Of a stretch of DNA of 64,000 bases, positions 1 through 6,651 are shown one piece after another. The translations under genes and the position numbers were made by a program. This DNA is from an uncultured Bacilli bacterium (GTDB lineage: Bacteria; Bacillota_I; Bacilli_A; RF39; UBA660), in the NCBI GenBank assembly GCA_934096945.1, contig CAKOND010000007.1, forward strand, positions 1-64,000. The letters run 5' to 3'. The notes below the pieces were generated by a model. That model saw nothing but the letters and a program-made list of their open reading frames with translations. It made no database searches and was not told where the DNA came from. How positions within the stretch are numbered: the first letter of the stretch is position 1; every line of letters starts with the position of its first letter.

Positions 1-35
1 CCATAAAATGTTTTTTCTTTTGTTTCATTTAACAT
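1..35 (-). CDS. 5' end of an unidentified gene, cut by the window edge
   Basis: Only the first 11 codons are visible (MLNETKEKTFYG...). The start is supported by an AAGGAGG ribosome site about 8 nt upstream and by a consensus promoter further up. Too little protein is present to assign a function. It is transcribed in the same direction as uvrB but has its own promoter and lies behind the uvrB terminator. Confidence 0.6.
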   Translation of the reverse strand, partial: MLNETKEKTFY

Positions 36-63
36 AAAATTTTCCTCCTTGATATAAGACTCT

Positions 64-93
64 ATTCTAAATTCACTTTATGAAAAAAGTCAA
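64..93 (-). promoter_or_regulatory. Promoter of the partial gene at 1-35, with an upstream dyad
   Basis: On the minus strand the -35 box TTGACT (88-93) and -10 box TAGAAT (64-69) are 18 bp apart. Just upstream, at 103-118, lies the interrupted dyad GTCGA-N6-TCGAC, a possible operator for a repressor or activator I cannot identify. Confidence 0.6.
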
Positions 94-200
94 GAAAAAT
101 CGGTCGACATGCATCGACAATTATTTTAAAAACACTAGTTTTACCTAGATTTTAAGGGCATCTTTTTCTAACAAAAGTAAATAAAAATTTTTGAAATATT

Positions 201-239
201 AAATATAAAAGACTGCTAAGAAATTAATTCCTTAACAGT
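201..239 (-). terminator. Intrinsic terminator after uvrB
   Basis: The minus strand reads ACTGTTAAG...CTTAGCAGT (212-239), a 9-bp stem, followed by a T-rich tail. It lies directly behind the uvrB stop codon. Confidence 0.7.
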
Positions 240-242
240 ACA

Positions 243-2183
243 TTATATACCTTTTAATTCAAAATAAATATCTCTTAGCTCCATAGCTCTTTCAAAATCC
301 ATTGCTGATGCAGCTTCTCGCATTTCTTTTTCAATTTGTTCAATTTGCAATGCTTTTTCTTTCTTAGATAGTTTTGGTTTTTTACCAGTTACTTCATTGG
401 TTACAACTTCCTTAATATCTTTAATAATTGTTTTAGGTGTTATGCCATGAACTTTATTGTATTCTTCTTGAATAGTACGTCTTCTTTGTGTTTCTGTAAT
501 TGCTTCATTCATAGAATCACTATATGTATCAGCATACATAATAACTTTACCATTTTCATTACGAGCTGCTCTTCCGATGGTTTGAATTAAACTACGTGTA
601 CTTCGAAGGAAACCTTGTTTATCAGCATCTAATATACATATCAAACTTACTTCTGGTATGTCTAATCCTTCACGAAGTAGGTTAATACCAACGATACAAT
701 CATAAACACCACTTCTTAAATCATGTATAATTTTAAGTCTTTCAAGAGTTTTAACTTCACTATGTAAGTATGCAACTTTGATGTTCATTTCTTTTAAGTA
801 ATTTGTTAGCTCTTCACTCATTCTAATTGTGAGTGTAGTTATTAAAACTCTTTCATTTTTCTTAATTCTATCATTTATTTCACTAATTATATCATCAATT
901 TGTCCAACAGATTTACGGACTTCAATAATTGGGTCAAGTAATCCAGTCGGTCTAATAATTTGTTCCACAAATTTATTATTTGTTTTTTCAAGTTCATAAT
1001 CTCCAGGTGTTGCTGAAACGTAAATTGCTTGATTAATTTTGTTTTCAAATTCTTCAAATTTAAGTGGTCTATTATCTAAAACACTTGGAAGTCTAAATCC
1101 ATAATCCACTAAAGTTTGTTTACGCATTCTATCTCCATTATACATGGCTCTTACTTGAGGCAGTGTAACGTGTGATTCATCAACTACAAGTAAAAAATCC
1201 TTAGGAAAGAAATCTATTAAACATGATGGTGTTTCTCCGGGTCCTCTTAAAGCTAAGTGCCTTGAATAGTTTTCAACCCCATTACAAAATCCTGTTTCTC
1301 TTAGCATTTCTAAATCATAATTAGTTCTTTCGCGTAGTCTTTGTTCTTCGATTAATTTATTTTCACTTTTTAATTCTTCAAGTCTACTATTGAGTTCTTC
1401 TTCAATTCTATTACATGCTTCATCCAATTTTTCTTTACTGGTAACAAAGTGAGATGCTGGTGAAATTGTAACGGATTTTTTACTTTGCAATACTACGCCA
1501 GTAAGTGGATCAAATGTACAAATTTCTGCTACAACATCATCTTCTAAAATAATCCTAATACCACTTACTTTTTCATTAACAGGAATAATATCTATATTGT
1601 TTCCTCTGGCTCTAAATGTTCCACGATGAAAGTCTAAATCATTTCTTTCATATGTCATATCAACAAGCCTATTTAGTATTTTTCCTCTAGATATTTTGTC
1701 ACCCACAGTTAGTACTAACATGTTTTTTTCATATTCTTCTTTTTCACCAATACCATAAATACATGATACTGATGCAACTACTATCACATCTTTATAATTA
1801 ATAAGGGCACTTGTTGCAGCATGTCTAAGTTCATCAATTTCATCATTTATTGATGAGTCTTTTTCAATATAGGTATCACTACTTGGTACATAAGCTTCTG
1901 GTTGATAATAATCGTAGTATGAAACAAAATATTCTACATGATTATTTGGAAAAAATTCTTTTAATTCTGCATAAAGTTGTCCCGCTAAAGTTTTATTGTG
2001 TGCCAAAACTAGGGTAGGCTTGTTAGTTTCAGCTATTACATTTGCTATTGTAAAAGTTTTACCTGTACCTGTTGCACCTAATAATACTTGTCCTTTTTTG
2101 CCTTCATTTATACCTTCTACTAATTCTTTAATGGCTTCTGGTTGATCACCACTAGGTTTATATTTACTTATAAGTTCAAACAT
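243..2183 (-). CDS. uvrB: Excinuclease ABC subunit B
   Basis: UvrB is the DNA-damage verification helicase of nucleotide excision repair. It receives the lesion from UvrA and recruits UvrC. The protein is 646 aa, the normal family length. It has the N-terminal [18 protein letters not shown] signature, Walker A GATGTGKT, the [12 protein letters not shown] beta-hairpin, helicase motifs DESH and QTIGRAARN, and a C-terminal UVR motif ([12 protein letters not shown]). An in-frame ATG at 2237 overlaps the -10 box, so it would lie upstream of the transcript start. I therefore choose the ATG at 2183, which has a GGAG site 9 nt upstream. uvrA lies 4 kb away and shares an operator-like motif with this promoter. 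Confidence 0.97.
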   Translation of the reverse strand: MFELISKYKPSGDQPEAIKELVEGINEGKKGQVLLGATGTGKTFTIANVIAETNKPTLVLAHNKTLAGQLYAELKEFFPNNHVEYFVSYYDYYQPEAYVPSSDTYIEKDSSINDEIDELRHAATSALINYKDVIVVASVSCIYGIGEKEEYEKNMLVLTVGDKISRGKILNRLVDMTYERNDLDFHRGTFRARGNNIDIIPVNEKVSGIRIILEDDVVAEICTFDPLTGVVLQSKKSVTISPASHFVTSKEKLDEACNRIEEELNSRLEELKSENKLIEEQRLRERTNYDLEMLRETGFCNGVENYSRHLALRGPGETPSCLIDFFPKDFLLVVDESHVTLPQVRAMYNGDRMRKQTLVDYGFRLPSVLDNRPLKFEEFENKINQAIYVSATPGDYELEKTNNKFVEQIIRPTGLLDPIIEVRKSVGQIDDIISEINDRIKKNERVLITTLTIRMSEELTNYLKEMNIKVAYLHSEVKTLERLKIIHDLRSGVYDCIVGINLLREGLDIPEVSLICILDADKQGFLRSTRSLIQTIGRAARNENGKVIMYADTYSDSMNEAITETQRRRTIQEEYNKVHGITPKTIIKDIKEVVTNEVTGKKPKLSKKEKALQIEQIEKEMREAASAMDFERAMELRDIYFELKGI

Positions 2184-2237
2184 GCCTTGCATCTCCAATC
2201 TATTTTTATATTTATAATATTTTCCAGTCACATACAT

Positions 2238-2266
2238 ATTATACTAGACAAATACTTGTTCGTCAA
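2238..2266 (-). promoter_or_regulatory. uvrB promoter with probable SOS operator
   Basis: The -35 TTGACG (2261-2266) and the perfect -10 TATAAT (2238-2243) are separated by 17 bp on the minus strand. The spacer contains ACAAATACTTGTTCGT (2248-2263, plus-strand reading). This matches the element in the uvrA promoter at 12 of 16 positions. A LexA-type repressor would be the expected ligand, but the motif is not the classic GAAC-N4-GTTC. Confidence 0.7.
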
Positions 2267-2270
2267 TCTG

Positions 2271-2439
2271 AAAATAAAAACACCCAATTAAGCTTGATTG
2301 GGCAAAACCTATTAGGTTAACACTCAACATGCAAAAATTGAACGTTTCCTTTTTTTTATATGCAAATTTTCTTTGCTAAATACCTGATACCATATAATAG
2401 TGTTATTGTCAAATTTTTGATACAATGTGTAGCTTATAT
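2271..2439. repeat. Direct repeat copy 1 (orphan antisense-RNA unit)
   Basis: About 170 bp here align with 2721-2892 at roughly 85-90% identity by eye, in the same orientation. The repeat covers the near-palindromic terminator hairpin, the region complementary to the toxin 5' leader (2314-2349), and a minus-strand promoter. The toxin-coding part is absent: the uvrB promoter begins where it would lie. Confidence 0.85.
2272..2377 (-). ncRNA. Putative orphan antisense RNA, copy 1
   Basis: A minus-strand promoter TTGACA (2407-2412), 17 bp, TATCAG (2384-2389) would start an RNA near 2377. It would end at the hairpin at 2282-2302 followed by a T-rich tract (2271-2281). The -10 box is weaker than that of the intact copy (TATTAT). 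No peptide gene overlaps this unit. It could act in trans on the neighbouring toxin mRNA, or be a duplication relic. Its terminator also insulates uvrB from upstream reading. Confidence 0.5.
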
Positions 2440-2533
2440 TGGTTTTGAAATTAATATAAGTTACGTATTGTTTTGCGTAAATGAGTTCGTACAACAAATT
2501 AAATATAAATATTTAAAAATATACAATTATATC

Positions 2534-2562
2534 TTGGGATATTTAAGCAACTATGATATACT
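2534..2562 (+). promoter_or_regulatory. Promoter of the 36-aa peptide gene
   Basis: TTGGGA (2534-2539), 17 bp, TATACT (2557-2562). The predicted start near 2569 places the block GGAAACAATTCAATTGTTGG (from 2571) at the extreme 5' end of the transcript. This block is complementary to the 3' end of the same transcript. Confidence 0.5.
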
Positions 2563-2636
2563 TTATTTATGGAAACAATTCAATTGTTGGGTGTTAACCT
2601 TCTTTTATAAATCTTTTTATGAGGGGAGGAATAATT

Positions 2637-2747
2637 ATGAAATTTAAGACATTTTTTATAAAATTATTAGATAGATTAATTGTTATAATTATATTAGCGG
2701 TAATAATGCTTCTGATACTAAAAATAAAAATACCCAATCAAGCTTGA
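2637..2747 (+). CDS. Small hydrophobic peptide, candidate type I toxin 1
   Basis: This is a 36-codon ORF: N-terminal MKFKTFFIKLLDRL, then the hydrophobic stretch IVIIILAVIMLLILKIKI, ending PNQA. It predicts a short cationic amphipathic segment followed by one membrane helix, as in type I toxins. The ribosome site GAGGGGAGG lies 8 nt before the ATG. The TGA stop falls inside the 24-bp perfect palindrome at 2731-2754, which is the terminator hairpin of the convergent antisense RNA. A second locus at 61894-62004 encodes another 36-codon peptide in the same arrangement. I do not recognise the sequence as a named toxin family. Toxicity is inferred from architecture only. Confidence 0.6.
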   Translation: MKFKTFFIKLLDRLIVIIILAVIMLLILKIKIPNQA

Positions 2748-2830
2748 TTGGGTAAACCATTCATAGGTTAACACTCAACATGCAAAAATTGAATGTTTCC
2801 TTCTTTTATTATATGCAAATTGTCTTTGCT
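2722..2830 (-). ncRNA. Putative antisense antitoxin RNA 1
   Basis: The minus-strand promoter TTGACA (2860-2865), 17 bp, TATTAT (2837-2842) would start an RNA near 2830. The RNA begins with a GCAAA...TTTGC hairpin, contains the conserved GAAACATT and GAGTGTTAACC blocks, and ends at the palindromic hairpin followed on this strand by TTTTTATTTT. It would overlap the last codons and the 3' untranslated region of the peptide mRNA by about 90 nt. Its sequence aligns with the RNAs at 61835-61954 and 62221-62334. Confidence 0.6.
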
Positions 2831-2836
2831 AAATAC

Positions 2837-2865
2837 ATAATACCATATAATAATATTGTTGTCAA
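2837..2865 (-). promoter_or_regulatory. Promoter of antisense RNA 1
   Basis: Consensus -35 TTGACA and near-consensus -10 TATTAT with 17-bp spacing on the minus strand. It is the strongest promoter in this locus, as expected for an unstable antitoxin RNA made in excess. Confidence 0.65.
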
Positions 2866-2957
2866 ATTTTTGATACAATATGTAGCTTATATAAATTTGC
2901 TATTTAAAAATAAGAAAATTTGTGATAAAATCTTAATATAAAAGTGAGGTTGTTAAA

Positions 2958-4574
2958 ATGATATATATTTTTGGCCATAAAAGCCCTGATACTGATACTG
3001 TATGTTCTAGTATAGCATTATCATATTTAAAAAATGAAATGGGTGAAAAGACTATCCCTAAAGTATTAGGCAATATAAATAATGAAACTAAATTTGTACT
3101 TAATTATTTTAATGTGCCTGTTCCAAGTTATTTAAATGATGTTAAAGTTAGAATAAAAAATGTCAAGTATGATAAAAAAGCATATATTAATGAAAATAAA
3201 TCTATTAATGAAGCTTTTAAACTTATGCAAAAAAGAAATATTACTGCAATACCACTTATAAATGATGAAAAGAAATTAACTGGTTATGTGACTTTAAAAG
3301 AACTAGCAAAATATTTAATCAATGGTAACAGAGAATACGTAGATACAACTTTAGATAATATAATTGAAACAATAAATGCCAAAGTAATTGTAAAATGTGA
3401 CGATGTTATAAAAGGTAATACTTTTATAGCAGGTTTAAGTTTTAAAGCTCTAGAGCAAAATATTGAATTAAACAGTGATGATATTTTGATTGTTGGTGAT
3501 AGATATAAAGTACTAGATTATGCAATTAAATCTAAAGTTAAGCTCGTTATTATCCCCTTAAATGTTAATTTAGACAAAAAGGTTATTAAAAATGCTCGTG
3601 ATAATGGAGTAAATATGATAGCATCAGAACTAGATAGTTTCCAAATAGCTACGAAGATTACTTTAAGTAATTACATTAAAAATATAAATATTAATAAAAA
3701 TCCGATTACTGTTAATAATGAAGATTATTTTTCTGATTTCAGATCAATGACTCATAAAGTTAATCACACTAATTATCCAGTTATCAACAACAAAGGTGAA
3801 TGCTTAGGTTTAATAAGACTTACAGGACCAAATGACTATGAAAAACAAAAAGTAATTTTAGTAGATCATAATAACCTTGCTCAATCAGTTGATGGGATCG
3901 AAGAAGCCGATATTATGGAAATAATAGATCATCATAATTTAGGTGCCATAGGTACAAGTGTTCCAATTAATTTTAGAAGTAAACCTGTTGGATGCACATC
4001 TACAATGCTTTATGAAATGTATTTAGAAGCTAAAGTTAATATTCCTAAAGAAATTGCAGGACTTATGCTTTCTGCTATACTTTCTGATACACTTCTTTTA
4101 ACAAGTCCAACAACTACTGAAGATGATAGATTTGCGGCTGTAAAACTCGCAAGTATTGCTAAAGTAGACATAGATAAATATGGTCTTGAAATGATAAAAG
4201 CAGCATCATCTATTGATGGTATGAGTGTGAGAGACTTAATAAAAAGTGACTTCAAAAACTATGTCGTAGGTTCTAAAACCTTAGGTATTGGTCAAGTTAT
4301 GACTTTAGATTTTGATAACATTAAAGAAAATATGAACGAGTATATAAATGTTTTAGACGAAATGGTTGATACTAATTATAATGTTGTAGTTATATTTATA
4401 ACGGATATTATAAAAAATGGTTCATATGTTTTATATAATACAAAAGCTAAAGATATCATTGAAGATGGATTTGGTCTTAAAGATACTTATGAAGGCGTAT
4501 TTATACCTAAAGCTGTTTCCAGAAAGAAACAAATACTTCCAAGCATCTTAAATGCCATGGAAGATAAGAAATAA
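2958..4574 (+). CDS. ppaC: Manganese-dependent inorganic pyrophosphatase with CBS and DRTGG domains
   Basis: Family II pyrophosphatase, hydrolysing PPi to two phosphates in the cytoplasm. The N-terminal DHH domain has GHKSPDTDTVCSS (residues 6-18), and the DHH motif IDHHNLG lies near residue 325. Metal-binding aspartates are visible in both. A regulatory insert follows the first part: CBS (about 70-120), DRTGG-like (about 130-240), second CBS (about 250-290). At 538 aa it matches the regulated, adenine-nucleotide-controlled form rather than the 310-aa short form. A TGATAAAAT extended -10 (2926-2931) lies upstream. Confidence 0.93.
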   Translation: MIYIFGHKSPDTDTVCSSIALSYLKNEMGEKTIPKVLGNINNETKFVLNYFNVPVPSYLNDVKVRIKNVKYDKKAYINENKSINEAFKLMQKRNITAIPLINDEKKLTGYVTLKELAKYLINGNREYVDTTLDNIIETINAKVIVKCDDVIKGNTFIAGLSFKALEQNIELNSDDILIVGDRYKVLDYAIKSKVKLVIIPLNVNLDKKVIKNARDNGVNMIASELDSFQIATKITLSNYIKNININKNPITVNNEDYFSDFRSMTHKVNHTNYPVINNKGECLGLIRLTGPNDYEKQKVILVDHNNLAQSVDGIEEADIMEIIDHHNLGAIGTSVPINFRSKPVGCTSTMLYEMYLEAKVNIPKEIAGLMLSAILSDTLLLTSPTTTEDDRFAAVKLASIAKVDIDKYGLEMIKAASSIDGMSVRDLIKSDFKNYVVGSKTLGIGQVMTLDFDNIKENMNEYINVLDEMVDTNYNVVVIFITDIIKNGSYVLYNTKAKDIIEDGFGLKDTYEGVFIPKAVSRKKQILPSILNAMEDKK

Positions 4575-4632
4575 TGCATTTTGTACTATATAGAGTACAA
4601 AAATAAGAAAAATGTTAGTTTTGTATTTTTGA

Positions 4633-4821
4633 ATGTACAAAATTGACTTATTAGAGGATGTGGAAAGTCTGTTATATTATGCAAATAATGAAAGAGAATT
4701 TGGGGTGTATAAAAATTTAAATGATAACTATCCTAAGTATGTAATAACCACAGATACTATGGATTTTTCACAAGATGGAATTATTCACAAAAATATTATT
4801 GATTGGTTATTAGATAAATAA
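4633..4821 (+). CDS. Small hypothetical protein (62 aa)
   Basis: A short ORF (MYKIDLLEDVESLLYYANNE...) lies 16 nt before the SDR gene and probably shares its transcript. It has no clear ribosome site before the ATG. A dyad TTTTGTAC...GTACAAAA (about 4580-4604) sits just upstream, without a T-tract. No membrane segment or recognised motif is seen. It may be a real small protein or the tail of a decayed gene. Confidence 0.4.
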   Translation: MYKIDLLEDVESLLYYANNEREFGVYKNLNDNYPKYVITTDTMDFSQDGIIHKNIIDWLLDK

Positions 4822-4837
4822 AAAAGGAGGCATATAA

Positions 4838-5599
4838 ATGAAGGCACTTATAACTGGGGCTTCAAGTGGAATAGGAAAGAATATGGCTCATGTTTTAGCA
4901 AATAAAGGTATAGACTTAATACTTGTTGCGAGAAACAAGGAAGAAATGCTTAAAATAAAAGAGAATGTTAAAGTTAATGTAGAAGTCATAGAAATTGATT
5001 TACTTAAAGAAAAAAATGTTTATAAGTTATATGATATATGTAAAGATAAAAGTGTAGATATACTTATAAATAATGCTGGTTTCGGGTTATTTGGTATATT
5101 TACAGAAACAGATTTAGATAGAGAATTAGAAATGATTGATTTAAATATTAAAGCATATCATATTTTAACTAAGTTATTTTTAAAAGATTTTGTGGAAAAG
5201 GATTCTGGTTATATTTTAAATGTTGCATCAAGCGCAGGTTTTATGGCAGGACCTAGACTTAGTACTTATTATGCCACTAAAAATTATGTTTTAAAACTTA
5301 CAATGGCTATCAACGAAGAACTTAGACAAAGTGGAAGTCATATTGTGGTATCAGCTTTGTGTCCAGGTCCAGTTAATACTAATTTTAATAAAGTTGCAAA
5401 TGGAGAATTTAGTATTAAAGAAGCAAGTCCAAAGTTTGTAGCAGAGTATGCTATAAATAAATTATTCCAAAAGAAAATGCTTATTATTCCAACAACAAGA
5501 ATAAAATTAGGTATATTTTTATTAAGAATAATTCCATATAGATTACAGCTTATTTTTTGCTATCATATCCAAGGTAAAAAGTTAGGTATAAAAAAATAG
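4838..5599 (+). CDS. Short-chain dehydrogenase/reductase
   Basis: Classical SDR oxidoreductase using NAD(P)H. The Rossmann motif TGASSGIG is at residues 5-12, NNAGFG near 83, the catalytic serine in NVASSAG near 130, and YxxxK as YATKN near 147. At 253 aa it is the normal length. The ribosome site AAAGGAGG lies 8 nt upstream of the start. The C-terminal hydrophobic tail (residues about 225-240) resembles DltE/YqjQ-type SDRs of Firmicutes. Substrate unknown. Confidence 0.9.
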   Translation: MKALITGASSGIGKNMAHVLANKGIDLILVARNKEEMLKIKENVKVNVEVIEIDLLKEKNVYKLYDICKDKSVDILINNAGFGLFGIFTETDLDRELEMIDLNIKAYHILTKLFLKDFVEKDSGYILNVASSAGFMAGPRLSTYYATKNYVLKLTMAINEELRQSGSHIVVSALCPGPVNTNFNKVANGEFSIKEASPKFVAEYAINKLFQKKMLIIPTTRIKLGIFLLRIIPYRLQLIFCYHIQGKKLGIKK

Positions 5600-5630
5600 T
5601 TTCACATTTTTAAGAAACTATTTTTTCTTT
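5594..5630 (+). terminator. Intrinsic terminator after the SDR gene
   Basis: Stem AAATAGTTTC/GAAACTATTT with a 10-nt loop and a following T-run. The SDR stop codon lies inside the 5' arm. Confidence 0.8.
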
Positions 5631-5633
5631 CTT

Positions 5634-5760
5634 TTCTTTAGCAACTAAAACATCTATTGGTACATCTAATGTTTTAGAAATTCTATATTAAGTTTCAACA
5701 GAAAAATAATACGCTACTTTTTCACCTACATTTATTGTAATATTTTACCAAAAGTGTATA
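5634..5760 (-). pseudogene. Remnant of an XRE-type HTH regulator
   Basis: The minus strand encodes fragments resembling the end of an HTH_3 domain: KVAYYFSVET, a stop, then YRISKTLDVPIDVLVAKEK. The second piece matches the usual final helix of XRE repressors. No start or ribosome site remains. Sequence from here to 6036 (over 300 bp without an intact gene) otherwise holds a minus-strand hairpin with a T-run (CCAAAC...GTTTGG, about 5857-5885) and promoter-like boxes, but no convincing ORF. Confidence 0.4.
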
Positions 5761-6036
5761 TGTGAGGTGTTGACTAACAATATTAATTTGAGTATTTATT
5801 TTAAAAATAAAACATAATAATTATTCTCCTTTTTGTGCAAAAGTTTACATATTAAAAAACCAAACTAGTGGCTTTTTCGTTTGGAATTAGTACATAGTAA
5901 AATAAATGTCGTGCGTTATAGTGTTACAGGCTATAAAAAATAATTTCACAATGATGTTGTTTTGATATTTACTGTGTTTATGTCTTGTAGTAAAATATAT
6001 TATATTTAAACATAATAATAAAAAAGGAGTATAAAA

Positions 6037-6235
6037 ATGAATAACAAAAAAATAATAGCTTTACTTAGTTTATCATTAATAATGTTAATTTTTGTATTCT
6101 GTTTGTACTCTAATAAGTGCAAAAGTAAAGTATATGTTGAGACAAAATCAGAAACTAAAAATAAATCTAATATAAGTATGCTTCTTGAAACAAAAAGAGA
6201 CTTTGGAGAATATCTAGTATCAAATAGTGATAAAT
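6037..6235 (+). pseudogene. Truncated secreted-protein gene interrupted by an lgt fragment
   Basis: The reading frame starts MNNKKIIALLSLSLIMLIFV (an N-terminal membrane or signal segment) and continues to a segment ISMLLETKRDFGEYLVSNSD. That segment resembles repeats in secreted proteins of gut Bacilli, as I recall them. At 6236 the sequence switches abruptly to an inverted piece of lgt, and the frame ends at 6276. The ribosome site AAAAGGAG and promoter TTTACT-17-TAAAAT are intact, so a truncated peptide could still be made. Confidence 0.55.
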
Positions 6236-6326
6236 GGCCTAACCCATACCACATTAAATATAAGGCAAATGGTTGACCAACTTTTGTAATCTTTAGTCTT
6301 CTTATTATAAGAAGTATTGAAAATCC
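6236..6326 (-). repeat. 91-bp inverted copy of an internal lgt segment
   Basis: Read on the minus strand, this stretch matches lgt at 10196-10286 with one mismatch in 91 positions (at 6319). It encodes the Lgt segment LILLIIRRLKITKVGQPFAL and beyond, with no start or end of the gene. It is a non-functional fragment inserted into another gene. Confidence 0.95.
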
Positions 6327-6352
6327 ATACATAATAGGAATGTGACGCAAGA

Positions 6353-6547
6353 ATGAAAAAAAGATTCATAATAATAAGTACTATTACAATAATCATGGTT
6401 ATATCTATTTGTTTACTTAATAATAAAACTGTTAATAAAAATTCTTTAAAAGAAAAAGGTACTATATATGCTTTATATTTAGATGGCATACCGATAAAAC
6501 AATTTCCTGATAAAAAAGATTACAAAGTATTATTAATAAATTTTTAA
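6353..6547 (+). CDS. Small secreted or membrane-anchored protein, probably truncated
   Basis: A 64-aa ORF with an N-terminal hydrophobic segment (FIIISTITIIMVISICLL) and a short tail GTIYALYLDGIPIKQFPDKK. This tail resembles the beginning of longer surface proteins in related genomes. The frame ends soon after, so this looks like a truncated copy. It lies directly behind the inverted lgt fragment, in a stretch of decaying genes. Confidence 0.4.
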   Translation: MKKRFIIISTITIIMVISICLLNNKTVNKNSLKEKGTIYALYLDGIPIKQFPDKKDYKVLLINF

Positions 6548-6564
6548 AAGCGCTTCTTTTTTAC

Positions 6565-6594
6565 TTGACTACAAATATACGTTTGTGATATATT
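6565..6594 (+). promoter_or_regulatory. uvrA promoter with probable SOS operator
   Basis: -35 TTGACT (6565-6570) and -10 TATATT (6589-6594), 18 bp apart. The spacer holds ACAAATATACGTTTGT (6571-6586), a dyad with ACAAA/TTTGT arms. It matches the uvrB promoter element at 12 of 16 positions. Co-control by a LexA-like repressor is the simplest reading. Confidence 0.7.
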
Positions 6595-6651
6595 ATTTTT
6601 GCATGAAAATTATCTTTTTGTGTCAAAATATGAAATAGAGGTGTAATACTT

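Larger units (their letters stand above)
2721..2892. repeat. Direct repeat copy 2 (complete antisense-RNA unit)
   Basis: Second copy of the repeat at 2271-2439. It contains the perfect palindrome TACCCAATCAAG/CTTGATTGGGTA (2731-2754), the conserved block AGGTTAACACTCAACATGCA (from 2765), and the minus-strand promoter. Here the palindrome forms the 3' end of the peptide gene. Confidence 0.85.

Noticed and set aside
2569..2610. 13-codon leader ORF (METIQLLGVNLLL) at the predicted start of toxin mRNA 1, a possible mok-like coupling frame
   Set aside because: It has no ribosome site, its start depends on the exact transcript end, and no equivalent is seen in the second locus.
2360..2647. 95-codon plus-strand frame across the first repeat
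   Set aside because: It begins inside the repeat, has no ribosome site, and covers the toxin promoter and leader. It is better explained by AT-rich chance.
2271..2892. Insertion sequence or MITE
   Set aside because: The repeats are direct, without terminal inverted repeats or target duplications, and their inner structure is explained by promoters and terminators.
6006..6350. Minus-strand frame containing Lgt-like sequence
   Set aside because: The Lgt match is only the 91-bp inverted fragment; flanking codons are antisense to the decayed gene and there is no ribosome site.
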